Assembly: GCA_022315425.1 (NCBI GenBank)
Contig: JAIUPT010000033.1
Span: 62,001-126,000 of the forward strand
Source: Pseudevernia furfuracea
Taxonomy: Eukaryota > Ascomycota > Lecanoromycetes > Lecanorales > Parmeliaceae
Reading direction: 5' to 3'
Length of the DNA stretch: 64,000 bases
Shown here: positions 24,389 through 35,054 of the stretch, in pieces
How positions within the stretch are numbered: the stretch's first letter is position 1
Layout: each line of letters begins with the position of its first letter
Translations under genes and position numbers: made by a program
The notes under the pieces: generated by a model
Told to the model about the DNA's origin: nothing
Database searches by the model: none
The model's input: the letters and a program-made list of their open reading frames with translations, nothing else

Positions 24389-26269
24389 TCACGCACTTTG
24401 GAACGGCCGCACTACCGCATCAGCAACTGAGCCAGCATTGTTCCCCTTCTTCCTCCCACCGTCGTCCTGATACTCCGCTGGCTCGTTGTTCTTCGTTACC
24501 AGGCCACCCAAGCCCGAAGAAGCTCCCGTGATCGATGGACAGACTCCTGAGCGAAAGAGAATTGGGCGGCCATTAAAACTATGCTCACCATCGGTGGTCT
24601 TGTACCGACATCGGCCGAATGTACAATCATTGCCGTGATTGTTGCATGCTTGAGAGACTACCCTTGAACCTCCCTTATCTTGAGGGACGAATTTATCTAC
24701 CTCTTGACCACTGAACATATTAGTAAATCGATTACTCGTACCATATTGTGCAGATATTGATTTGTGAGTATTATACGCAGGTGGTTTTGATATTGGAGGA
24801 GGGAGTGGAGCTTGAGGGCTTATGTTGGTCGAGGAAAAGCCGGTGGACCCAGCGACGCAAAGGTTCGAATCGCTGATCGCATTGACGGTGTACGTCCATA
24901 ATTGACCGTAATCCATCCAGGTCTCACGTGTATAAAAGATCCTGCAGTCCGCCGCATCGTAGAGAAATTGTACGGGGACATCTTCCTGATCTTTCCTGAT
25001 CTGGTCCCGGAGATTAACGCCGATAGACGTGATCCAGACATCTTCTTCGCGATCCGGCAGATAATCTGCTGTCGTCTCATTGAAGGACTCAGCGACTGCA
25101 ATATCGTCGTCAATGTTTTCGCTAGTGTAGAGCTGTGCACCTCGACTGCCGCTAGCTGTCTGCATAGGGCCAGTCTGTGGTAGACCACCGACTACCACGG
25201 TCTTGACACCTGCTTCATGATGCATCATTTCCACGAAAACAGCGCAGGCCGAAGAGCAGAGCGAGTCCGAGAGGATAATAATGTTCTCGGGGTTATATAG
25301 CTGAGGGTTTGTAGCGGGAATCGATGCCCCGTATATGTCGATACCAAGGGCCTCATTGTCAAAGAGAGAACTCGTAATGTTCTCACGTTGGACGGTCGTG
25401 AAGGAGTCGCCGTTATACTCATGGGGACCAAAGAATTCGCCCCAAGATGTGAAGTTCTGATCTGTTCCAGCATTCAGACGATCCGTTGAGACAAAGTCAC
25501 TTACGGACAATGCGTCGTATTCGGAGCTGTTCGCCGACTTGCCTGTCGCGTAAAAGGTGGTGAAAGTGTTTCCAATGACATCTGCAGTGGGGTGTGCGCG
25601 CAGTCTGCTTCCTCGAAAGGTGTCTTGTGAAGGGAAGAAATGCTTGAAAGTATCAATGGCCAGGAGTGTATCGCCACCGAGATTCTGTTGCAGATCTATG
25701 AGGACTGTCTTCATACCAGCTGCGTGGCTGGCGTTGAGGAACATCTGGACGGTATCTGAAAACGTTTGAATGTCATTGCCAGACATATCGAAGGTCGGGA
25801 TGCTGAGCACAGCAGTTGATATGTTCTTAAGGAAGTAGCCGGTAAGAAATCCTCCACCGGCTGGATACAAACCCGGTTGATATATGTCGGTGTTGTTTGG
25901 ATACGCTGAATCTGGCCACGAAGTTGCGGTCGCGTCAGGACCTGCGGACGTCGTGTTTGTCGAAGTTGAGTTGCTTGAAATTGAGGTCGAGTTTGACGTG
26001 TCTGTAGGATCTTCCGACGTAGCACACGGATCTGTAGCATTGGGATTGAACGAGGCAGGATAGAATCCAAGCACGAAAAAATTGTAAAAATCTCCTCCAG
26101 TGGTGAGTGGCCCAGTAGGTCCTGGGCTGTTGTATATTGCTAGCCATTGCTCAGGTTCAGAGGTAGTCCCGTTTTCGAAGCCAAGGGTGATGGTGTCGCC
26201 GGGATAAAACTCCACGTATGACTCCAAAATGCTGTAGTCATCTTGGATATAGGCGGCAAAGCTTGACAT
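24389..26269 (-). CDS. S41/CPAF-like secreted peptidase, N-terminal half missing
   Basis: An open reading frame of 626 codons. It matches the central and C-terminal part of fungal S41-family (CPAF-like) peptidases: YVEFYPGDTITLGFENGT, a threonine/serine-rich linker, LIDLQQNLGGDTLLAIDTFK, and the nucleophile region SDSLCSSACAVFVEMMHHEA with the catalytic serine, then GLPQTGPMQ. Many N-x-S/T sites suggest an extracytoplasmic enzyme. Relatives have about 250-300 further residues in front, including a signal peptide and an N-terminal domain; none is found upstream before the NLR gene at 26710. A possible intron (26262-26309; GTAAGC donor, AAG acceptor) could join the frame to one more exon, but no conserved sequence is visible there. 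It is therefore either a 5'-truncated gene or a rearranged one. S41 peptidases such as UstP occur in some fungal peptide clusters, but this one is 28 kb from the precursor found here. Confidence 0.7.
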   Translation of the reverse strand: MSSFAAYIQDDYSILESYVEFYPGDTITLGFENGTTSEPEQWLAIYNSPGPTGPLTTGGDFYNFFVLGFYPASFNPNATDPCATSEDPTDTSNSTSISSNSTSTNTTSAGPDATATSWPDSAYPNNTDIYQPGLYPAGGGFLTGYFLKNISTAVLSIPTFDMSGNDIQTFSDTVQMFLNASHAAGMKTVLIDLQQNLGGDTLLAIDTFKHFFPSQDTFRGSRLRAHPTADVIGNTFTTFYATGKSANSSEYDALSVSDFVSTDRLNAGTDQNFTSWGEFFGPHEYNGDSFTTVQRENITSSLFDNEALGIDIYGASIPATNPQLYNPENIIILSDSLCSSACAVFVEMMHHEAGVKTVVVGGLPQTGPMQTASGSRGAQLYTSENIDDDIAVAESFNETTADYLPDREEDVWITSIGVNLRDQIRKDQEDVPVQFLYDAADCRIFYTRETWMDYGQLWTYTVNAISDSNLCVAGSTGFSSTNISPQAPLPPPISKPPAYNTHKSISAQYGTSNRFTNMFSGQEVDKFVPQDKGGSRVVSQACNNHGNDCTFGRCRYKTTDGEHSFNGRPILFRSGVCPSITGASSGLGGLVTKNNEPAEYQDDGGRKKGNNAGSVADAVVRPFQSA

Positions 26270-26709
26270 GAAAGAGAAAGTAATATTTGCTGAGTATTAG
26301 AATGCTTACAAGAGCACACCACTCCAACTCCAATGTAGTATTATGCAAAGGCTGTGCCATGAAGGACATGGCGGAGCCGCATGGGAAAGGGGATGCCTGA
26401 GAATATTAAGATGAGAGAATTAAGATGACTATATCTTGCAGCTGTAGCTGATTTTTCATTTTTTATGCATGGTGGTGACGCCGGTGTGCTGTGTGGAGAA
26501 TTATGTGCAGGATTTTATTGGGTAATCGGACCGGCCAGACGCAGAGGCTTAGTAGTGTAAGACTGACCTGAAAGTCGTCTGATGTTGATTGCTGACTGCA
26601 GCAATAATAATGAGACATATTCCATCATCTCATGATTGTAAAAATACATTGACAGCAGATTTTTGAAATACAATTCCCTCGCAATTCTCAGAGGCTGTTG
26701 ATCGTAATC
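26270..26709. other. Divergent intergenic gap
   Basis: 440 bases between the minus-strand peptidase ORF and the plus-strand NLR. No gene is seen; it could serve as a shared upstream region and is the likely breakpoint of the peptidase truncation. Confidence 0.4.
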
Positions 26710-29700
26710 ATGGATCCGTTAAGTATATCTGTTGGTATCCTTGCTATTCTGGACACCACCGAGAAGATTTTCAAATATGGGCTGGATTTCGTTGAAGCAG
26801 TTGAGGAGCGGCGGACCCTGCGACAGCAACTGGACACATTTGACTCACTCCTCAAGAGCTTATTTCAACGTTGCAATGATGAATCGGGGCATCAGTCAGA
26901 CCCGAAAAGCCCATCGCCATGGCTCCGACTCCTTTGGGAGGAGCAGCCTGGCAGCGGCCATTTCGACAAACAGCACGTCTGGGTCCATGAATATAAGGGC
27001 TATGTGGCCCAATTGAAGCAGATCATCGATACGTTATCCACCCGGCTTGCTCCCTCAAAGACTTTCCAACGCTTCACCAATTCGGAATTGTGTGTAAGGG
27101 CCACGTGGCATTGGAAAAAGGATAATATTATAGAGATGAAAAGAGCATAGCAGAATGCTGCGCAATGATAACCATGATCATGCAACTGAGTAGCGATGCC
27201 ACACTAAAGGAACTGCTTGACTCTGTTAGAAAGAATGACGAGCGTAGCCAAAATCAATTGACTGACATAGCATCTTTCTTACAGACAAAAGACAAACGGG
27301 ATGAAGAGAGAAGGGAAGCCAAAAAAGCAAGCAAGGAACGCGAGGAAATCACCGATTGGTTATCCCCTCTCAACTTTAGAGGAAAGCAGGAGAAGCTGTG
27401 GTCTACTTGCTTCCAAGAAACTGGTGATTGGCTATGGCAGGACGAACGCTTCAAGGCTTGGGCTCAGGGGCGGAAATGGTATCTACAATGGTTCGTATTC
27501 TCGCAGTGAACTTTCCAAAGCGCCTGCAGTCCATACAATTGCTGTTTACGCATGCCCCCCAAAGCGACATCCGTTGACGGCGAATGAGACAATGTCTCCG
27601 GCAGTTCCAAAGGCAACCGCGAGTAATGCTGACTCCGAAGTATTTTACAGTGTTGGCGGGCCAGGTGTGGGCAAGACAGTACTCTCCTCGATTCTGACCC
27701 ATCATCTTCGAAGTCCTGAGCAGGCTCGGCCTTTGGTTCTTTCAATCTATCTCAGTTATAATTCGACAGATGTCCAGACATTGCCACACTTAATTGGGAG
27801 CCTACTCAAACAACTGATACAGAACGAGGATCAGTATGTCATATCGGAGGATCTGAGAAATGTCCATAGCCGGGCAAAACGTCAACAGTCTGACCCTGTC
27901 TCTTGCTCTGACGACATCCGCAGAATCTTAGTGAAAGACCTTGGCGTTTACGATCGATTTTACATCGTCGTAGATGGTTTCGATGAACTGCCCCCAAGAG
28001 ACCGGAGTGCCCTCTATCAGGAACTTCTCAGGCTCCAGCCCGATAAATGTAGTCTCGTCATCACAACGAGACCAATCAGTCTGCCAGCAGAGCCTTCACC
28101 CTACGAATGCGATAGATGCCACAAGACAAATCTTGCGATGAGGTTTCGATGTATGGTATGCGAGCAAGGTAATTACGACTTGTGTTACGAATGCAAACAC
28201 AAAGGACTCGGGTGCCTAGACAACTCGCACCGACTCGTCGAGCCATACGGGCGGGTTGAAGTCACTGTGGAGATACCGCATACTGATATCGAGCGCTTCG
28301 TAAGACGTGAGATAGGGATTGAGATTGGGGATGGAAAGCTACTTCTCACAGACGATCGAGACAAATACGCAACGGAAACCCCCTACACAACCCCTTTCCA
28401 AGGTATGTGCCAAAGCATCTCCGGCCTTCCAGAGCAGATTGTCGATGCAGTCACGAAGAATGCTGCTGGTCGCTTTCTGTTTGCAATACTTTGTATGGAG
28501 TCTTTACGGACGAAATCCAATGCAGGGGAGCTGAGGTTGGCCCTAGGGAAACTTCCAGATAGCGTCGAGGGGTATTACAAAGAAGCTATGCAGCGTATTG
28601 ATGCGCAACCCCCCGATGATCGGAGGCGAGGCTACAAAGTCCTCGGTCTGGTATCTCGTGCACGTCGGACCTTGAGCTTAACGGAGCTGCGACATGCACT
28701 CGCGGCGATAAGCTTCGGTGACTCTGAAAGGTACGACGAGACAGCGTTTTCCTCTGGGTTAGACCAGGCAAAGACTATCTTGAGTTCAACTTCTGCTCTT
28801 GTCATACTTGAAAATGACGACACTGAAGTACAGCTCGTGCATCGTTCATTGGAAGATTACCTTCACCGGGACGAAAGTCGCAAAAGATGGTTTCCAAAGG
28901 CCGACCTCGATATTGCCAAGGCTTGCATGACTTACTTGAATTTTGCCCTCCCTCGGAAGCCCTGCTCAGAGGACGACTTAATGTCCAGAACTTCGAAGTT
29001 CCCTTTTCTCCAGTACGCCTCGCAGTATTGGGGTGATCATGTTCGAGATGCGTTCTTGAGCCCAGAGGACAGCGCTGACGTTCAAAAAGCTGTGATTCAA
29101 CTTATCAAAAATACTCAGCGCAAGGATGCATGCATGCAGGCAGCTTGGTTGACTAAGAAAGGAGGCCATGATGCGTGGGACGTCTATCGGAATGTTGACA
29201 GATTGCATATTTGCGCATGGTATGGATTACCGACTGTGCTCTCGGTCCTGAATCCAGGTCATAGTCTTGTGGATGTGGTAGAGCATAAGTATGACCAAAC
29301 TCCACTGATGTATGCATGCAGAAGAGGGCATATCGAGGTCGCTCGTCAACTCTTAAGACTAGGCGCTTCACAGCGAAAAAGAAGCACCAAAGGAAGGACG
29401 CCTTTGTTTGAAGCTATCTTAGGTCACCACAGCGGCGGAAGTGCAAGGACTACGAAGAAGGCTTCGAAGCACAACGAAACGGTTGAACTCCTTGTGAACG
29501 AGATGCCAGGGGACCTGGATATCAACCTGATGAATAGCCATGAGTGCAATCGAACAGCATTGATGATGGCTGCATTCTTGGGCCATACCGAAATGGTTGA
29601 GGTACTGCTCGGTCGTCAAGATCTCAATATCGACCTACAGGACGATAACGGAATGACAGCGCTGTATCTCGCTGCTAGAGCAGACCACTACGAGATTGCC

Positions 29701-30957
29701 CAGAAGCTGCTTGACGTCGGAGCCCGTTCTGACATTGTGGATTATCAGGCAGGCCGATCTCCATTGAGATGCGCAGCGGAAAGGGACTATGCAGATACTG
29801 TTGGCTTGTTACTCGAATACGATGCTGATCCTGCCTTGAAGGATCGTGACGGGGGCACTGCGATGCTGCGTACGGTCAATCGCGGGGCTAAGAATGCCCT
29901 GATGAAGTTCATGGAACACTCCATCGACATGGAGTGTGTGGATTATGACGGGCAGAGTCTTCTTCATGGGGCGGCAAGAAATGGCTATCATGAGATTGCT
30001 CGCATGTTGATGGAAGACCGTCTTCCGGAGGAACGGTCGCCAAATGTGAAAGTACTGGGCCCGAACCTTCGAGACGACCATGGCATTACCCCACTACATG
30101 ATGCGAGCCGACGAGGCGAATTTGCAGTCGTGGCCGTCTTGCTCGAGAAGGGCGCCGATGCATCACTGGTGGACAAATCGGGTAGGAGTCCCTTCATAGT
30201 GGCATGGCAGTATGGGCACGAAAACGTCATGCGTATGCTTGCAGCCGCAGGACATGGACCGCCTTCGAACGTGGATCTAGACGAGAAGCGGCTACCCGTA
30301 TGGTCTATGATAAGACAAGCTCTTACAGAACTTGTTGAAGAGGCCGTCAGAACACGTACGCAGGATCTTCATGTCGCAGAGCCTTACACCGAGAACTCGA
30401 CCCTCCACTGTGCAGTCGAAGCCAACCTGTTTGACATCTTGCTAGTGCTTCTCAAAACAAGGATGCCATCAGTCGATAAGCCCAATTACGTCTTACGAAC
30501 ACCGCTTCATCTCGCAGCCCTAGAAGGCGACATCAACGCTACGAAGGTCCTAATCGAGTACGGCGCCGACACAGACCTGAGAGATCGCTGGGGCGATGAA
30601 CCCCTCTTTCTAGCGCAGTCTAACCGTCATCTAGAAATCATGCTGGAGTTGATCAAGGCAGGCGCCGACGTTGACAAGAAGAAGATCCACGTCAACAGGC
30701 TCTTCTTCTTCGCCGTTGAACAGCGGGATACGGAATCGGCGAAGATTTTGCTCTACCAGCATGGTGTGGACCGTTCGGTACAGAACGCTGATGGTGTAAG
30801 GGCGAGGCAGATTGCGGAGGCGGGGGAGGACCAAGATATGATACGGGTGTTGGATTCTGCGCCGACGGTCATGGGTGGGCCTGCATTGATGGAACTGGAT
30901 GATGGTGGGAGGAGGAAGGTTGTACCGTTTCGGTCGAGACCTGTGGAATTGGAATGA
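26710..30957 (+). CDS. NLR-like NACHT-ankyrin protein with ZZ zinc finger; apparent frameshift near the start
   Basis: The protein begins at 26710 with the fungal NLR N-terminal helical domain (MDPLSISVGILAILDTTEKI). The frame from 26710 closes at 27148-27150; the continuing homologous sequence (AECCAMITMIMQLSSDATLK then SKEREEITDWLSPLNF) is in another frame, so one base appears lost near 27125-27146. Intron 27491-27650 (160 nt; donor GTTCGT, CTGAC branch site at 27630) leads into the NACHT: Walker A GGPGVGKT at about 27657 and Walker B FYIVVDGFDEL at about 27958. Directly after the ITTRP sensor motif comes a ZZ-type zinc finger (28099-28245) with CxxC pairs CDRC, CMVC and CYEC and a C-terminal histidine. 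A winged-helix-like region and RSLEDYLHRD follow, then ten or more ankyrin repeats (about 29280-30850). Total about 1360 residues. NLRs of this type act in fungal non-self recognition and programmed cell death; the ligand is unknown. If the frameshift is real the protein is lost or shortened. Confidence 0.75.
28099..28245 (+). other. ZZ-type zinc finger inserted in the NLR
   Basis: Encodes three CxxC pairs (CDRC, CMVC, CYEC), a single cysteine and a final SHRLVEPYG, the ligand order of a ZZ domain. It sits between the nucleotidase motifs and the winged-helix part of the NACHT module, an unusual place for a protein-binding finger. ZZ domains bind N-terminal or histone-tail peptides in other proteins. 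Confidence 0.7.
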
Positions 30958-31273
30958 TGGGTCAGATGCGTTCGAGCGAGAAGTGCAGCAAGGTGTTGTT
31001 GGTAGAGAATAATTTATTAAGCATGCCGATTGTTGTTGTCGGTATCGAGCGAGGGATAAAAGGTCACCGCAGCCTACGAACCTCAGTCCCTTGGGGTGAA
31101 TTCCTTCTTTCCTTCTTTCCTTCTTTCCTTTAAAAACTCCTCGACTATTAGTGAGCCAGTTGGTTTTCAAATCCAAACCACACCAACTATCAACTGTCAG
31201 ACTTCAAACTGCACCGTTTCAGACCTCAAATCAACAGTTCAACTGATAGTTATCTCGTCTCTTCTCACTTCAT

Positions 31274-31373
31274 TTCTTCTCCTTTCATCTCATCCCATCT
31301 CATCCCATCTCATCCCATCTCATCCCATCCCAGCTCATCCCATCTCATCCCATCTCATCCCTTCTCCTTCTCT
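31274..31373. repeat. CATCTCATCC minisatellite
   Basis: About eight copies of a ten-base unit CATCTCATCC with minor changes, on a wholly pyrimidine-rich strand. Confidence 0.9.
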
Positions 31374-31549
31374 CATACCTCACCTCAACCACCATCCCCA
31401 TCCCAGCCATCCAAACCACCACCCCTCTTAAAACCCATCAACCGGCTTTCTCAAAAAACGCCAACGAATATCCACCACCACCACTATCATCATCAGCAGC
31501 AGCAGCAGCCTCAACCTCAAGCGCCACCTCCGTCTTTCGAATACCAACT

Positions 31550-31582
31550 AAAAAAAATAAAAAAAAAAAAAAAAAAAAAAAA
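31550..31582. repeat. Poly-A tract
   Basis: A run of about 33 bases that is all A except one T. It may be a slippage tract or the trace of a retroposed tail; no retroelement is visible beside it. Confidence 0.85.
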
Positions 31583-31771
31583 GGACGAATTAGACTCTTG
31601 TAAGAACAATAAAGACATATATATATATCAACTCACAATCTCGTATCGGCACGCATGCAGGTAGGTGAGCTACAGTAGACACTCGAATAGTAAAAGTAAA
31701 AGTAGAGGGAGAATACGCCGCAAGAGCTGGTGGTCAGCCTATGTGTTGAATGAATTATTTGGAATTGAATA

Positions 31772-31970
31772 GATAAGTAAGTAGGTAAGTAGGTAAGTAG
31801 GTAAGTAAGTAGATAAGTAAGTAGGTAGGTAAGTAAGTAGGTAGGTAAGTAGGTAGGTAAGTAAGTAGGTAAGTAAATAATAGTAAGTAAATAACAGTAA
31901 TAAAATAAGAGCAAGAGTTAGAGCAAGAGCAAGAGCAAGAGCAAGAGCAAGAGCAAGAGCAAGAGCAAAA
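31772..31970. repeat. GTAG/GTAA and GAGCAA microsatellites
   Basis: A tract of alternating GTAG and GTAA units (31772-31885) is followed by about ten units of GAGCAA (31909-31968). The open frames read through it on the minus strand are artefacts of the repeat. Confidence 0.9.
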
Positions 31971-32628
31971 GATCCAATAAGCACGGGCGGCGCGTGCGCC
32001 GGGAGGGGGGAAGGGGGGAATATTGGATGTGGGGTTGTCTATCTAAAGGTGTGACCTTTCAAACCGCTAGCGCTAAAAGAAGATCGAGATGCCAATCATG
32101 GGAGAATGAAAGGGGCCGCCATCCTTGGGGAAAAAAAGAGTGATTTGCCAATCATTGAAAAGGGTGAGAGAGATGGTGGTCGGGGGGGGCAGATTCAGCA
32201 TGTGAAAATCTGCCGTCGATGGAATTTTGGCCAAGAGCTTCTTCCCGTTGGCAATGCAGTATTTCAACGAAGCAATCGCTCAACCTGGGCAGTTCTAAAC
32301 GGCGAGAGAATCGTCAATGCTCTGAGCTTTTCAGGCTCTCATCCTCGCAATTGCTCAATGCCCGATGCCCATGCTTGGCAGTTCTGGTCCTTTCAACAGC
32401 GTTATTCTCGTAGCTTTCGTTGTGGTGATATTTATTCTCGAGATCGAGATGTGTAATCTTGTTATAGCATCCCTACTCCGGCCGCCGGCAATCTCTGCAT
32501 TCATCTCTCCTCGACGCAAAATCCTCGAGTTCCCTCACCCCCTTCAAATGGCCGAAACCGAGACAGTAGCACACTTGCTGCGGCAACAGCTCCTTCTCCG
32601 ACGAGGGCGAAACCAGCTTGACGCCTTT

Positions 32629-32688
32629 GGTCTTGGTGCTGGTTTTGGTGCTGGTCTTGGCGCTGGTCTTGGCGCTGGTCTTGATGGG
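32629..32688. repeat. 12-base GGTCTTGGCGCT tandem repeat
   Basis: Five units of the form GGTCTTGGTGCT/GGTCTTGGCGCT. In one frame it would read as Gly-Ala-Gly-Leu repeats, but no flanking gene supports translation. Confidence 0.8.
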
Positions 32689-32751
32689 AGACCTATGTCG
32701 AACTCAAGCACTGCTCAGCGTGTATTATGCACGGTTTTTGTCCCATCAAGC

Positions 32752-35054
32752 CTAGAGGGGGAAATCGAGAGAGTAGCGTTCATACATCGGACTTGTATCC
32801 CCCTCCCCTGCCTGAAATGAGTAGATGCGCCAGATCCGCGCCATCTGCGCCTTCACCCACTCCTTCTGTCCATCTTGCAGACAGGTCGTCTTGAGCGACG
32901 TCTTCAAGGGTTCGAGAAGATGCCAGCCACCGAGGGCGGCGGCCGCGCGGCGATGGTCCTCGGATGCCTTTTGCGTGCCATTGTATGGGTACTCGATTCC
33001 ATCTCTGTCGCCTGGGCCGCCAAACGTCTTTGTGCCGAGAGCGTAGGGCACGGAGGCGCACATGTCGTCAACCATTTCTTGCGTTATCATCTTGGCGTAT
33101 ATGGCGCGCCAGTACCATTGGTTCTCAAAAGGCCCGCCGAGCCACTTGATGCAGTCGAGGATTATCGTCTGCACTTTCACGCGAGCGGAGCGGTAGGCGT
33201 TCCAGGTGGATGCAACCCAAAGGTCAAGGTAGATGTCCTTGCGGTCTTTGTAAATGTAGGCATCGCGGGAGATGGAGGCAGGTGGGAGTTCGAAGTGATC
33301 GGCTGGGATCCGGTTCCATTCTTCGTCCAGGGAATCGGGCCAAGCCGCTACAAGAAGGTCAACGGATATGGCGTATTCGAGTAGATCATTGACTTCTTTC
33401 TCGGCCCCGGAGCTTCTGGGAAGGAGGAGAGCGGATTTGGCGCACGAGCGAAGGTCGGCAATGTTGATTGTGGCGGAGGTGAGGCGAGCCGCGGCATTCT
33501 GAGGAAGGGATTTGAACATTGCACTCAAGGCATCAGGGCATCTTTTGAAGGAGGTGCCTTCCTCGATGGCATGGTCGACCTGTCTCCTCTCAGCCTAAGG
33601 TCAGTCATGTGAGAGAGCAGTACTTACAAGCTGAGAGCGGACGGAGAAGAGCAAACCCACAGACAATAGTGACTTGCAATTCTCCTGACCTCGATGCATA
33701 ACCAGAGCAGCTGCTCCAGCATTGTGCGTTCTAGCCATGTTGGACTTCTGGGCGTCTGAAGGAGCTGTAGCTGTAGCCGTAGCAGTTATTTTCTGGAGCA
33801 GGCAATGGTCAGCAAAAATGGAACTGGCGTGTAACTTGATAAAAGACCATTCAAACCGCATAAGACATATCGCTGGACTCCAGATGATTCGTGAGCCCAA
33901 CTAAGTTTCGGGATTAAGAGGGCAAGTCCAACTATCGCGCGAGGAAGATCGGATCTACCGGGTGCAATTGGCAATGCATAAGTTTGCAAGCCGTGCAATA
34001 AACAGTGAGCAGTAGAACTCAAGCAACAAATTGGCTTTCTTATGTTGAGTTCAGCCCGAGTATAAAGCAAATGGAAAGGCTGGATCCCGAGTCCTGCCCA
34101 ATACTGATGGAATTGAACCCAACCACGACCTAGGTATCCGACAGAATTGGCCCAATCACTTTGCTTACAGTCTGGGGATATCTCCTAGTGTGAAGCATGC
34201 TTTGAAAGGGTTCAAACAAAAGAGAGCAGCGTTGCGAGAGTGTAAGAAGATAGCCGGCACCCACGGCTGCGCACGAAGCAGGAGAGTGAAACCACGTACC
34301 TCGAACAAGCCAAGAAGAAGAACTGCCATCAATGTCTCATCCTTCTTCGATTCCGCCGGATTTCGGATGGCCGCCCTTGTCTTCTGCAACGCTTTCCCAA
34401 AGATGCTTCGACCAAGCTGCTGGTCGATTCGTCTCACGGGCGAATTTCCCGAGATCATCAAAGCCACTGATGCGGTAGCTAAGGACAAAGGCGATTCAGC
34501 AGCGGTGTTGGCGTACAGAGGTAGTAAGTGCTCGAGATGGCCTTGGACACTGTCGGGATGGCGAGGGAGAAGTACGAAATCGAGGAAGAAGGCACAGATG
34601 GCTTGTTGCTCGGGAAAGTCGTTGAACATCCTTGGGACAGGTTCATTGGATGAATAACGCTTCGCAACCGGACGGGAAGGGTTTCCACCGGGGTTGACAA
34701 TGGCCCATGTCGTTGAGGCGGGGTCCTCTGAAGATGCCGACTGAGGCGGTGAGGGAAGCTTTGGCCCTTCATCCTGCTGCTGCTTCTTGCGTTGGGCCTT
34801 TCGGCGGACTGCCTTAGTTTGGTCGCGTAAGACGAGGTCGAAGCGGGAAATGTACCCAGGGCATTCCCTTTTGGTGTTGATACATTGAGAGCAGGCGGGG
34901 ACGGCTTCATCGCACTGTGCAAGGGTGAGACTGAGACTGGGGTTGGCGGTCGAGAGCGGATAGCTTCCATGAGCCGTCCCGTGCACGTACGTACCTTGAT
35001 TTTCCGCTTTCTGCAATTCTGGCAGCCGGCACTCGGTTTTCCTTGATAGACCAT
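32752..35054 (-). CDS. Zn2Cys6 fungal transcription factor
   Basis: Four exons on the minus strand, 35054-34995, 34914-34300, 33792-33628 and 33579-32752, give a clean 555-residue protein. The N-terminus carries the binuclear zinc cluster, formed across the first intron: CQNCRKRKIKCDEAV then CSQCINTKREC (Cx2Cx6C...Cx2Cx6C). A basic linker follows (KAVRRKAQRKK). The middle region has AICAFFLDFVLL and MAVLLLGLFEK joined to THNAGAAALVMHRGQ, the conserved part of the fungal-specific factor domain. It would bind CGG-type sites in the nucleus and regulate target genes that cannot be told from sequence. Introns: 34915-34994 (80 nt), 33793-34299 (507 nt), 33580-33627 (48 nt). The long middle intron is exceptional for this window but is needed to join GLFE to the GAAAL motif. 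The RTA1 gene lies 2.1 kb upstream in the same orientation. Confidence 0.82.

Larger units (their letters stand above)
30958..32751. other. Repeat-rich intergenic stretch
   Basis: About 1.8 kb with several simple repeats listed separately and no supported gene. An open frame at 32365-32820 is carried by a 12-base repeat and shows no recognisable domain. Confidence 0.55.

Noticed and set aside
24389..26269. S41 peptidase as part of the peptide locus
   Set aside because: UstP-type peptidases accompany some dikaritin clusters, but this ORF is truncated and 28 kb away with unrelated genes between.
32365..32820. 151-codon frame with Gly-Ala-Gly-Leu repeats
   Set aside because: Driven by a 12-base tandem repeat and overlapping the transcription factor's 3' end; no other support.
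34165..34299. Coding continuation of the transcription factor past GLFE (VRGFTLLLRAQPWV...)
   Set aside because: It is open but leads to a stop and skips the conserved GAAAL region, which is recovered by the long intron.
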